A DNA stretch of 41,422 nucleotides from assembly GCA_947626415.1 (NCBI GenBank), contig CANQSA010000022.1, forward strand, positions 1 through 41,422. The letters are read 5' to 3'. The notes below the pieces were generated by a model. It made no database searches. It saw only the letters and a list, made by a program, of their open reading frames with translations, and was not told where the DNA came from. Within the stretch, counting starts at the first letter, position 1. Each line of letters starts with the position of its first letter. This document shows positions 1 to 8,018 of this stretch, one piece after another. This DNA is from an uncultured Lachnospiraceae bacterium. Lineage in GTDB: Bacteria > Bacillota > Clostridia > Lachnospirales > Lachnospiraceae. The position numbers were made by a program, and so were the translations under genes.

Positions 1-540
1 AATGCAACCCTCGCAGCTTTGGGTGGTGGATCCATAGCCGCTGGTGGTGGTGGAATGGCACTTGGTACAGCTGTGTTAGGTGGTGCAACATTGGGTGTAG
101 GACTTCTTGTAGGTGGCATCATTTTTAATGTAACAGGTTCAAAATTATCTGATAAAGCTGATGAAGCATATAGTCAAGCTAAAAGAACCGAAAAAGAGGT
201 AAATAAGATTGTTGGATACTTTGATGAGTTAACATCTGTGGCAAAGCTGTTTAAGACTTCACTTACGGAAATTGAGAAACAATATAGAAAGAGACTTGCC
301 ACATTAGACCAGGTTGTTAACTCCTCTGAAAAAGTACAGTGGTCGGATTTTACTGACGAAGAAAAAAAGATGACAGAAAATGCAGTTCTTCTTGTAGGTC
401 TTTTATATAAAATGTGTAAGACAAGCCTGGTCCTTAAAGACCAGGATGGTGATGACCTTAATATGGTAAACAAAAATGAAGTAAATACTATGGTGGATGA
501 TGCCAATAAAATATTAGATGAAGTTAAAGATGCGGCATAG
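1..540 (+). CDS. glycine-zipper membrane protein, N-terminus cut off by window edge
   Basis: The frame is open from base 1, so the start lies outside the window. About 179 residues are visible. The first ~45 are a Gly/Ala-rich hydrophobic stretch (GGGSIAAGGGGMALG and similar), typical of glycine-zipper membrane segments. The rest is a charged, probably helical region with a short coiled-coil-like part (DKADEAYSQAKRTEKEV). It lies 18 bp before a TerB-like gene and probably shares its transcript. I do not recognise a named family. Base composition is AT-rich, unlike the core genes that start near 1060. Confidence 0.6.
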   Translation, partial: NATLAALGGGSIAAGGGGMALGTAVLGGATLGVGLLVGGIIFNVTGSKLSDKADEAYSQAKRTEKEVNKIVGYFDELTSVAKLFKTSLTEIEKQYRKRLATLDQVVNSSEKVQWSDFTDEEKKMTENAVLLVGLLYKMCKTSLVLKDQDGDDLNMVNKNEVNTMVDDANKILDEVKDAA

Positions 541-558
541 AAGAAGGAGGAAATAAAA

Positions 559-957
559 ATGTTTTTAGGACAGTTATCTGAAAAAGAAAAAAATGCTTTT
601 ATTAGTTTAAGTATTCATGCATCAAATTCAAATGGCATATTTGCAGATGAAGAAAAGGTGATGATTCAGGAGTATTGCAAAGAGATGGGAATACCTTTCT
701 TTGACGCGGATAATGCAATTTCAATGGATGAAGTAGTTGCGGTGTTCATGGAGTCTGAATTACGAATTAAAAAGATTGTTTTATTAGAAACTCTTGGCTT
801 GCTATATTCAGATGGTGAGTTCGATGATTCTGAAAAGGGTTTTATTAATGAATATGCAAAGAAAATTGGTTTGACGGATGAGGATATTGAAAAGCAGACA
901 GAGGCAATAAAGGAATATCTTGTCGTATTAAAGAAAGTTGCTGAGGCTATTTCATAA
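559..957 (+). CDS. TerB-like (tellurite-resistance B family) small protein
   Basis: This is a 132-residue, acidic, all-helical protein starting LSEKEKNAFISLSIHASNSNG, with repeated D/E-rich turns (GIFADEEKVMIQEY; SDGEFDDSEKGFINEY). That pattern matches the two half-domains of TerB/TerB-like folds, where acidic turns may bind metal. The ATG follows a good AAGGAGG site (543-549). The gene is directly downstream of the glycine-zipper gene, and the pair ends at a strong terminator. TerB-like proteins often accompany membrane-associated stress or defence modules, but the specific role here is unknown. Confidence 0.6.
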   Translation: MFLGQLSEKEKNAFISLSIHASNSNGIFADEEKVMIQEYCKEMGIPFFDADNAISMDEVVAVFMESELRIKKIVLLETLGLLYSDGEFDDSEKGFINEYAKKIGLTDEDIEKQTEAIKEYLVVLKKVAEAIS

Positions 958-986
958 TGGTACAGTTACAAATATCGACTTTTATA

Positions 987-1015
987 AGGTGGGTTCAAAG
1001 GAACCCACCTTTTTC
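987..1015 (+). terminator. Rho-independent terminator after the TerB-like gene
   Basis: A perfect 10-bp stem (AGGTGGGTTC / GAACCCACCT) with an AAAG loop is followed by a T-run. It closes the accessory two-gene unit just before the comEC remnant. Confidence 0.85.
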
Positions 1016-1051
1016 TATAATAAAAAGGGTTCATCGTTGAATTGTATCAAA

Positions 1052-1243
1052 ATCATTGTCCCAAGGAACCGGTACGGGCATCCGCATCCGGAGACGCTGG
1101 AGCGCCTGGCGGCAGCCGGCACCCAAGTTATGAAAACGGAAGACTGCGGAGCGGTTACGCTTACCCTCCCGGAAGTCAGAGTCGATTTTTTTCAGAAATC
1201 GTCAAATAAGGATTTTCAAAGTGCCGGCTCTGTGATAAAATAG
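1052..1243 (+). pseudogene. comEC: 3' remnant of comEC (DNA-uptake channel, C-terminal metallo-beta-lactamase-like part)
   Basis: The frame reads IIVPRNRYGHPHPETLERL, then AAGTQVMKTEDCGAVTLTL, and stops at 1241-1243. The signature N-x-Y-G-H-P-H-P-E-x-L-E-R-L followed by T-x-x-x-G-A is the conserved end of the ComEC/Rec2 beta-lactamase-like domain. comEC normally lies directly before holA, which is the next gene here at 1276. Only about 60 codons are present. The preceding sequence is the terminator of an unrelated AT-rich unit, so the rest of comEC is either left of the window or lost. Confidence 0.7.
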
Positions 1244-1275
1244 CATCATCAGAATAAAAGAGCGGAGAATCAACT

Positions 1276-2283
1276 GTGAAGAATGTCGCGAAGGATATCA
1301 GAGAAAGAACCTTTAAACCGGTGTATCTGCTTTGCGGAGATGAGAATTATCTGAAGACAAACTGTAAACAGCAGCTTAAGCAGGCGATCATCGGAGAAGA
1401 CAGTATGAACTTTCATTATTATGAAGGAAAAGGCATATCGGTGGAGCAGGTCATTGACGTGGCGGAAACCATGCCTTTTTTTGCGGACTATCGGCTGATC
1501 CTGATGGAAAATACGGGATTTTTTAAATCCGCCGGGGGGACTCTGCCGGAATATCTGAAAGAGAAGCCGGAAAGTACGATTTTTGTCTTTGTGGAATCCG
1601 AGGTGGATAAACGGAATAAGCTGTATAAAACGGTGAAGGAGATCGGGTATGTCTGCGAGATGAATGTGCCGTCCCGGAATGAACTGCAGCGCTGGCTGCT
1701 GGGAGGGATCAAAAAGGCCGGAAAGCAGATCGACCGGGAGACCCTGAACTTGTTTTTTAATCTGGTTGGCGAGGAAGATATGCATACGCTTTCCAATGAA
1801 CTGGAGAAAGTGATCAGCTATGATCTTGACAATCCGGTAATCACCAAAGAAAGTATTTACGCGATCTGCAGCAGACGGATCGAGGTACGGATCTTTGACC
1901 TGTTTTCCGCTATGGCGGAGGGCAATGTACGGCGGACGATGGAATGTTATTATGAACTGGTGGAAAATAAGGAGCCGTATATGCGGATCCTGTTTATGCT
2001 GGGACGACAGTTTTCACAGATGCTGTCGGTGAAGAGTATGAGCAGTGAGGGACGGAGTCCCCAGGAGATCGCCGGACGTCTGGGAATACGGAGCGACTGG
2101 GCGGTGCGGCAGCTGCAGCGGCAGGGAAGCCGCTATTCGGAGGCGAGGCTGAAGCAGGCGGTTGCGGACTGCGTTGCCAATGAAGAGGCAGTGAAGACCG
2201 GCAATCTGCCGGAGCAGGAGGCAGTGGAAATGATTCTTGTAAAATATGGAAAACTGAGAAAAAGGCAGGAAACAGCACGATGA
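1276..2283 (+). CDS. holA: DNA polymerase III subunit delta
   Basis: The 335-residue product has the usual length. It opens with the family pattern FKPVYLLCGDENYLK (P-loop-like domain I), followed by VIDVAETMPFFADYRLILMEN and the later LSNELEKVISY and RRIEVRIFDLFSAMAEGN segments of the delta clamp-loader subunit. Delta opens the beta sliding clamp during loading. The start is GTG, since no ATG fits. The stop overlaps the next gene's start (ATGA at 2280-2283). The position next to a comEC end and near rpsT is the standard Firmicute order. Confidence 0.93.
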   Translation: MKNVAKDIRERTFKPVYLLCGDENYLKTNCKQQLKQAIIGEDSMNFHYYEGKGISVEQVIDVAETMPFFADYRLILMENTGFFKSAGGTLPEYLKEKPESTIFVFVESEVDKRNKLYKTVKEIGYVCEMNVPSRNELQRWLLGGIKKAGKQIDRETLNLFFNLVGEEDMHTLSNELEKVISYDLDNPVITKESIYAICSRRIEVRIFDLFSAMAEGNVRRTMECYYELVENKEPYMRILFMLGRQFSQMLSVKSMSSEGRSPQEIAGRLGIRSDWAVRQLQRQGSRYSEARLKQAVADCVANEEAVKTGNLPEQEAVEMILVKYGKLRKRQETAR

Positions 2284-4127
2284 AGTCCAGAAAAGAGATG
2301 AAGCGGGAAGCAAGACAGGTATTCAAACGCCATTATTGGAAGTTTGTGATTATTTGCCTGTTGTCTGCGATAATCGGAACGGAATTTTCCGATTCCATGA
2401 TTCTATTTCAAACCTTTCGGCTGAATCCGCAGAACGCGGATAAGGGAACCGCATCGATTACCACATCCAATATCAATTCCAGATTTTCCGATATCCTGCT
2501 TTTGGCGGCAACCGGCAAACTGGAAGAAGGAAAAACGCTGGCGGATGCCTATACCGAGGGAGTCATTCAGGAATCCAAAGAATCCAAAAGCGAGATACTG
2601 GGGAGAAGTCAGGGATATCTTTCGGCGATCATCAACGGGATCACTTCCGGCAGCTATCTGATTTCCATCGTAGTCGCGATCCGTTCGATCGTCGGGTCGG
2701 ACAGCGCGGCGGTGATGATTCTGATCGGGACCGCTTTGCTTCTGATCCTGGCGGTCTGGATCTTTGGCGTCAATCTGTATCAGGTTATCATGCGCAGGAT
2801 GTTTCTGGAAGGCAGATGTTATGAAGAAGTCCATGCGCAGCGGGCGCTGTATCTGCTGAAGGTGCGGAAGTGGTTTCAGGCAGCCCGCACGATTTTGTTA
2901 ATGACGGTATTTCAGATACTCTGGAGTCTGACGGTGGTCGGAGGCGTGATTAAGCGGTATTCCTATTATCTGGTGCCCTATATTGTGGCGGAGAATCCCG
3001 GTATCGCCTCCAGAGAAGCCATTACGCTTTCCCGCAGGATGATGGATGGGCATAAGCTGGAATGCTTTGTCCTGGAACTGTCCTTTTTGGGATGGCAGCT
3101 TCTCGGCGTCCTGGCCATGGGACTGCCCAGCATTTTCTTTGTTAATCCGTACAAGACTGCCACGGCTGCGGAGTATTATGCCGAACTGCGGCAGCAGGCG
3201 AAGGAAAAGGAGATACCCGGTGCGGAACTGTTAAATGATACCTATTTGTTTGAAAAAGCAGAGCATTCGGTTTTGCGGGAATGTTACGCGGATGTAGCGG
3301 CAGTTAACAGCGATGCGGTCACGGAACCGGATGAATGGAAGGGAGCGCACAGAGTATTCGCGAAGATATTCGGCGTGACACTTTGGGAGAGCCCGGCGGA
3401 AAAGGCTTACGAGGAAAATCAGGCCAGACTGATCCAGTTTGCTTATGACCGGGAAGCGCTGGACGGTATGATCTATCCCACCAGGCTAAGCCCGATCCCG
3501 GAACGGAATAAACGAAACTGGATCAGCGGACTTCATTATATTCGATATTATTCGATCTGGTCGTTGATCCTGATGTTTTTCATTATGTCTTTCATTGGCT
3601 GGCTCTGGGAAGTGAGCCTGCACCTGCTGGAAGACGGCGTATTTGTCAACCGCGGAGTTTCCCACGGGCCCTGGCTGCCGATCTACGGCGCGGGCGGGAC
3701 GCTGATCCTGCTGTGTTTAAACCGGTTTCGGAAAAAGCCGTGGCTTGAATTTATAACGGCGATTGGGCTGTGCGGGATCGTGGAATACGCGACCTCTTAT
3801 GTGCTGGAGATCATGTATGACGGAACCAAATGGTGGGATTATACCGGTTATTTCCTGAATCTGAACGGAAGGATCTGTGCGGAAGGCCTGCTGGTCTTCG
3901 GCCTGGGCGGTATGGTGATCGTTTATGTACTGGCGCCGATCATGGACGATATGATCCGGCGGATCCCCATGAAAAAGCTGGTAACCGTCTGCGCGGTGCT
4001 GGTGTGTGTATTTACGGCGGATCAGATCTATTCCGTTAAACATCCGAACCAGGGAGCCGGGATCACGGATTATGAAACGGTAGCATGGGCGGAGGTGCCA
4101 TATGTGGTTCCTGCCCGTGATCTTTAG
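2280..4127 (+). CDS. membrane protein with DUF975-like N-terminus and ABC-transporter type IV (CmpB-like) C-terminus
   Basis: The protein has 615 residues and several membrane segments. The N-terminal ~300 residues (KREARQVFKRHYWKFVIICL, then a GVNLYQVIMRRMFLEGR loop and ITLSRRMMDGHKLECFVLELSFLGWQLL) match DUF975-type integral membrane proteins. A soluble linker follows (~300-415). The last ~190 residues (SLILMFFIMSFIGWLWEV, RGVSHGPWLPIYGAGG, ICAEGLLVFGLGG) match the putative ABC-transporter type IV/CmpB family. It overlaps holA by 4 bp, so the two are probably translationally coupled. Substrate and partners are unknown. The single-frame joining of two domains usually annotated separately is notable. 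Confidence 0.7.
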   Translation: MKSRKEMKREARQVFKRHYWKFVIICLLSAIIGTEFSDSMILFQTFRLNPQNADKGTASITTSNINSRFSDILLLAATGKLEEGKTLADAYTEGVIQESKESKSEILGRSQGYLSAIINGITSGSYLISIVVAIRSIVGSDSAAVMILIGTALLLILAVWIFGVNLYQVIMRRMFLEGRCYEEVHAQRALYLLKVRKWFQAARTILLMTVFQILWSLTVVGGVIKRYSYYLVPYIVAENPGIASREAITLSRRMMDGHKLECFVLELSFLGWQLLGVLAMGLPSIFFVNPYKTATAAEYYAELRQQAKEKEIPGAELLNDTYLFEKAEHSVLRECYADVAAVNSDAVTEPDEWKGAHRVFAKIFGVTLWESPAEKAYEENQARLIQFAYDREALDGMIYPTRLSPIPERNKRNWISGLHYIRYYSIWSLILMFFIMSFIGWLWEVSLHLLEDGVFVNRGVSHGPWLPIYGAGGTLILLCLNRFRKKPWLEFITAIGLCGIVEYATSYVLEIMYDGTKWWDYTGYFLNLNGRICAEGLLVFGLGGMVIVYVLAPIMDDMIRRIPMKKLVTVCAVLVCVFTADQIYSVKHPNQGAGITDYETVAWAEVPYVVPARDL

Positions 4128-4140
4128 AGAACCGGAAATG

Positions 4141-4173
4141 AAAAAAGACCGTACAGATTCTGTACGGTCTTTT
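4141..4173. terminator. bidirectional terminator between the convergent DUF975/CmpB gene and rpsT
   Basis: The stem AAAAGACCGTACA / TGTACGGTCTTTT with a 5-nt loop has A-run and T-run flanks, so it can act on both strands. It sits exactly between two converging genes. Confidence 0.9.
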
Positions 4174-4188
4174 AAGGTCTGTAGCCAA

Positions 4189-4452
4189 TTAAGCAAGTTT
4201 ATTCACAGCTTTGGTCAGACGGGAAACCTTGCGGGAAGCGTTGTTCTTGTGATAAACGCCCTTTGTGCAGGCCTTGTCAATCTCAACGGTCGCAGCCTTT
4301 AATGCAGCGGCAGCGGCTTCCCTGTTGCCTTCCGCAACAGCAGTCTCTACCTTCTTGATCGCTGTCTTCACCTTAGAACGGATTGCCTTATTTCTTGCAG
4401 CCTTTGTCTCGTTGACCAGAATTCTCTTCTTCGCTGATTTAATATTCGCCAT
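4189..4452 (-). CDS. rpsT: 30S ribosomal protein S20
   Basis: The 87-residue protein begins MANIKSAKKRILVNETKAAR, the invariant S20 N-terminus, and is Lys/Ala/Arg-rich throughout. S20 binds 16S rRNA early in 30S assembly. The start at 4452 is fixed by homology and a GGAGG site about 9 nt upstream; in-frame codons further upstream belong to the untranslated leader. A consensus promoter lies about 115 nt upstream. Confidence 0.96.
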   Translation of the reverse strand: MANIKSAKKRILVNETKAARNKAIRSKVKTAIKKVETAVAEGNREAAAAALKAATVEIDKACTKGVYHKNNASRKVSRLTKAVNKLA

Positions 4453-4567
4453 GGTATCATACCTCCAACTATATGAGCACTTCCGTAAGAGAGTATTGGA
4501 AATGCCAGTATATAGTGACTGCCCTGTGTGAGGGGTTAATGCGGACGTCCCATCACAAGGCAATCCT

Positions 4568-4596
4568 ATTTTAGCGAAAGAATGGCGCCGTGTCAA
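4568..4596 (-). promoter_or_regulatory. sigma-A promoter of rpsT
   Basis: Read on the minus strand, TTGACA (4596-4591), 17-bp spacer, TAAAAT (4573-4568). Transcription would start near 4561 and leave an untranslated leader of about 110 nt before rpsT, longer than needed for translation. Confidence 0.8.
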
Positions 4597-4621
4597 TACT
4601 AAAAATGGTAAAATTCGCTAT

Positions 4622-4694
4622 CAACTATATCTAGTGCTTTTTTGCAAAAATTTTTCAATATCTTGTAGACAAAATCAATATATGGTGCTATAAT
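4622..4694 (+). promoter_or_regulatory. nrdD promoter with two NrdR-like boxes
   Basis: The promoter is TAGACA (4666-4671), 17-bp spacer, TATAAT (4689-4694). Two sequences resemble the NrdR box (consensus core C-w-A-T-A-T-A-T-w-G): CTATATCTAGTG within 4622-4637 and CAATATATGGTG within 4673-4688. They are 51 bp apart start to start, close to five helical turns. The second lies between -35 and -10, where NrdR binding would block RNA polymerase. NrdR is the ATP/dATP-sensing repressor of ribonucleotide reductase operons; assignment here is by pattern and context. Confidence 0.6.
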
Positions 4695-4827
4695 CGATTT
4701 TGCAAAATAAAGAAGAAAACACGGCCGGAGAAGAACAACAGAGAAAACAAACAGTAAACGGACCGAATAACAACAGAGAAGAAAAACAGAAAGAAGAACG
4801 AAAGAAGAACAAAGGAGGCGTTTTACC

Positions 4828-6954
4828 ATGAAAGTAATCAAACGGGACGGAAGAGAAGTTGATTACGACCGCAACAAGATCGTGATTGCCATACAGAAGG
4901 CAAATAACGAAGTAGAACCGCAGGATCAGGTTTCCGAAGAGAAGATTTATAATATCGTCGCATCCATCGAGAACCGGGGCGCAGAGAAGCTGCAGGTGGA
5001 AGATATTCAGGATATCATTGAGCAGAAGCTGATGCAGGAAAAGAAGTTTGTACTGGCAAAGACCTACATCATTTATCGGTATACAAGGGCTCTGGTCCGG
5101 AAGTCCAACACAACCGACGATTCCATTTTAAAGCTGATCCGGAATGAAAATAAGGAACTGAATGAAGAAAATTCCAATAAAAACGCCGTATTGGCATCTA
5201 CCCAGCGGGATTATATCGCCGGCGAGGTTTCCAAGGATTTGACACGCCGTATGCTGCTGCCGGAGAAGATTTCCAAGGCACATGATTCCGGCGCAATCCA
5301 TTTCCACGATGCCGATTACTTTTTACAGTCGATCTTTAACTGCTGCCTGGTTAATATCAGCGATATGCTGGATAACGGTACGGTTATGAACGGGAAGCTG
5401 ATCGAGTCTCCCAAGAGTTTTCAGGTTGCCTGCACGGTTATGACCCAGATCATTGCCGCGGTAGCCAGCAGCCAGTATGGCGGACAGTCCGTTGATATCA
5501 AGCATCTGGGCAAGTATCTGCGCCGCAGCCGCGATAAGTACCGCGCGCATTACAAAGAGGTGTTCGGAGATCAGGTTGCGCCTGAGATCCTGGAGCGGTT
5601 TGTGCACGACCGTCTGATCGCGGAGCTGAAAACCGGCGTACAGACCATGCAGTATCAGATCAACACCTTGATGACCACCAACGGCCAGTCTCCGTTCGTA
5701 ACGCTGTTTTTGCATATTGAGGACAACAGCGAATATGAAGAAGAAGTTGCCATGATCGTAGAGGAGATCCTGCGGCAGCGTCTGGAAGGAATTAAGAATG
5801 AGAAGGGCGTATATGTAACGCCGGCATTCCCGAAACTGGTATATGTACTGGATGAGAACAACTGCTTAAAGGGCGGCAAATATGATTATATCACCCGGCT
5901 GGCAGTTAAGTGTTCCGCGAAACGGCTGTATCCGGACTATATTTCCGCGAAGAAGATGCGGGAAAATTATCAGGGCAACGTATTTTCTCCTATGGGCTGC
6001 CGCAGCTTCCTTTCCCCGTGGAAAGACGAGAACGGCAACTATAAGTGGGAAGGCCGGTTCAATCAGGGCGTTGTCAGCCTGAACCTGCCGCAGATCGGTA
6101 TTCTGGCGCAGGGCGATATGGAGAAGTTCTGGGAACTGCTTGAGGAGCGTCTGTCCATCTGCTTTGAAGCCCTGATGTGCCGTCACCGCGCGCTGGAGGG
6201 AACCCGTTCCGACGTGAGTCCGGTTCACTGGCAGTATGGCGCGATCGCGCGGCTGAAGAAGGGCGAGACGATCGACAAGCTGCTGCATGGCGGTTATTCC
6301 ACCCTTTCCCTGGGTTATATCGGCCTGTACGAAGTAACCAAGCTGATGACCGGCGAGAGCCATACAACCGAGAAGGGACTGGAATTTGCCCTGAAGGTTA
6401 TGAATCGGCTGCGCAAGGCAACCGATACCTGGAAAGAAAATACCAACATCGGATTTGCGCTTTACGGTACGCCGGCTGAATCCCTGTGCTATCGGTTCGC
6501 GGAGATCGACCGTCAGCGGTTTGGCGATATTCCGGACGTAACGGATAAAGGATATTACACGAATTCTTACCATGTAGATGTACGGGAGAAGATCAGCGCA
6601 TTTGATAAGTTTACATTTGAGAGCCAGTTCCAGAAGATCTCTTCCGGCGGCGCGATCTCCTATGCAGAGATCCCGAATCTGCGCCACAACCTGGAAGCAC
6701 TGGAAGAAATGGTGAAATTTATCTATGATAACATTCAGTATGCAGAGTTCAACACCAAGTCGGATTACTGCCATGTATGCGGCTATGACGGCGAGATTGA
6801 GATCAACGACAATCTGGAGTGGGAGTGCCCGCAGTGTCATAACAAGGATCATTCCAAGATGAATGTTACCAGACGTACCTGCGGATATCTGGGTGAAAAC
6901 TTCTGGAATGTAGGGAAGACGAAGGAAATCAAAGCCCGCGTACTGCATATTTAG
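4828..6954 (+). CDS. nrdD: anaerobic (class III) ribonucleoside-triphosphate reductase
   Basis: The 708-residue enzyme reduces NTPs to dNTPs with formate as reductant, using a glycyl radical. Residues 1-90 are an ATP-cone regulatory domain (MKVIKRDGREVDYDRNKI). The barrel domain carries FHDADYF, NCCLVNISDML and MGCRSFLSPW. The C-terminus has a Zn-binding C-x2-C ... C-x2-C motif (CHVC; CPQC) and the glycyl-radical loop RRTCGYLG, with Gly686 the expected radical site. AAAGGAGG precedes the ATG. nrdG follows at 13 bp, which is the usual operon. The gene pair sits between rpsT and gpr, a place where most Firmicutes lack it. Confidence 0.96.
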   Translation: MKVIKRDGREVDYDRNKIVIAIQKANNEVEPQDQVSEEKIYNIVASIENRGAEKLQVEDIQDIIEQKLMQEKKFVLAKTYIIYRYTRALVRKSNTTDDSILKLIRNENKELNEENSNKNAVLASTQRDYIAGEVSKDLTRRMLLPEKISKAHDSGAIHFHDADYFLQSIFNCCLVNISDMLDNGTVMNGKLIESPKSFQVACTVMTQIIAAVASSQYGGQSVDIKHLGKYLRRSRDKYRAHYKEVFGDQVAPEILERFVHDRLIAELKTGVQTMQYQINTLMTTNGQSPFVTLFLHIEDNSEYEEEVAMIVEEILRQRLEGIKNEKGVYVTPAFPKLVYVLDENNCLKGGKYDYITRLAVKCSAKRLYPDYISAKKMRENYQGNVFSPMGCRSFLSPWKDENGNYKWEGRFNQGVVSLNLPQIGILAQGDMEKFWELLEERLSICFEALMCRHRALEGTRSDVSPVHWQYGAIARLKKGETIDKLLHGGYSTLSLGYIGLYEVTKLMTGESHTTEKGLEFALKVMNRLRKATDTWKENTNIGFALYGTPAESLCYRFAEIDRQRFGDIPDVTDKGYYTNSYHVDVREKISAFDKFTFESQFQKISSGGAISYAEIPNLRHNLEALEEMVKFIYDNIQYAEFNTKSDYCHVCGYDGEIEINDNLEWECPQCHNKDHSKMNVTRRTCGYLGENFWNVGKTKEIKARVLHI

Positions 6955-6967
6955 GAAGGGTTATCAT

Positions 6968-7504
6968 ATGAATTATGCAGATATTAAACAATTTGACGCA
7001 GCGAACGGACCGGGCGTTCGGGTATCCGTATTTGTAAGCGGATGCACGCACCAGTGTCCGGGCTGCTTCAATGAGGAAGCCTGGGATTTCAATTACGGGA
7101 AACCGTTTACCGAGGAAACCATAGAAGAAGTGGTGGGATATCTGTCGGCTTCTTATTATCAGGGTCTTACGCTTTTGGGGGGAGAACCGTTTGAGCGCAG
7201 CAACCAGCAGGGTCTGCTGCCGCTGCTGCGGCGTGTCCGCGCCGAGTATCCGGACAAGTCCATCTGGTGTTTCAGCGGCTATGATTTTGAAAAAGATATC
7301 ATGGGCCGGATGTATCAGGAATGGCCGGAAACAAAAGAAATGCTGTCTTACATTGACGTGCTGGTGGACGGAGAGTTTGTGGAAGCACTGAAAAACATGA
7401 ATCTGTTTTTTAAGGGATCCTCCAATCAGCGTACGATCATGGTGCAGGAATCCATTGCCGCCGGCGAAGTGGTATTGTGGGAGCCGCCCGCGTATGACTA
7501 TTAG
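6968..7504 (+). CDS. nrdG: anaerobic ribonucleotide reductase activating protein (radical SAM)
   Basis: The 178-residue radical SAM enzyme generates the glycyl radical on NrdD. The 4Fe-4S cluster motif C-x3-C-x2-C is C26-THQ-C30-PG-C33, preceded by the family's NGPGVRVSVFVSGC. LLGGEPF follows as the SAM-binding GGE element. Length is normal. It lies 13 bp after nrdD and 12 bp before dut, so the three probably share the NrdR-type promoter. Confidence 0.95.
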   Translation: MNYADIKQFDAANGPGVRVSVFVSGCTHQCPGCFNEEAWDFNYGKPFTEETIEEVVGYLSASYYQGLTLLGGEPFERSNQQGLLPLLRRVRAEYPDKSIWCFSGYDFEKDIMGRMYQEWPETKEMLSYIDVLVDGEFVEALKNMNLFFKGSSNQRTIMVQESIAAGEVVLWEPPAYDY

Positions 7505-7516
7505 AAAGGAACCGTT

Positions 7517-7960
7517 ATGATTACAACTGTGCAGATTAAGAAACTGGATCCGAAAGCAACGATCCCGACTTACGGCAGTCAGTATGCCGCGGGAGCGGAT
7601 CTCTATGCCTGCCTGGCGGAACCGGTTCTGCTGGCGCCCGGCGAGACAAAGCTGATCCCGACCGGATTGGCGTTGGAAATACCGGAAGGCTATGCCGGAC
7701 TGATTTATGCGCGGAGCGGACTGGCCAGTAAAAAAGGATTGGCGCCGGCCAATAAAGTAGGCGTTGTGGATGCGGATTACCGCGGAGAGGTCCTGGTGGC
7801 CCTGCACAATCACAGTCTGGCTGCGGCGGAAGTAGAGCCGGGAGAACGGATCGCTCAGATGGTGATCACACCTTTTATCACCGCCGCGTTTACAGAAGTC
7901 GATGAACTGAGCGAGACCGTCCGGGGAGCCGGCGGTTTTGGCTCCACCGGTAAGAAATAA
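7517..7960 (+). CDS. dut: deoxyuridine 5'-triphosphate nucleotidohydrolase (dUTPase)
   Basis: The 147-residue trimeric-type dUTPase hydrolyses dUTP to dUMP and pyrophosphate, keeping uracil out of DNA. All five motifs are visible: AGADLYACL (1), ARSGLASKKGL (2), GVVDADYRGEV with the catalytic Asp (3), PGERIAQMVI (4) and the C-terminal RGAGGFGSTG (5). An AAAGGA site precedes the ATG. It is co-directional with nrdG at 12 bp, consistent with a deoxynucleotide operon, and converges on spoIIP. Confidence 0.95.
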   Translation: MITTVQIKKLDPKATIPTYGSQYAAGADLYACLAEPVLLAPGETKLIPTGLALEIPEGYAGLIYARSGLASKKGLAPANKVGVVDADYRGEVLVALHNHSLAAAEVEPGERIAQMVITPFITAAFTEVDELSETVRGAGGFGSTGKK

Positions 7961-8018
7961 CGGGATCGGAATATTTACGTACTTGCCATATTGATTTAGG
8001 AGCCGCTTGGCAGCGCCG

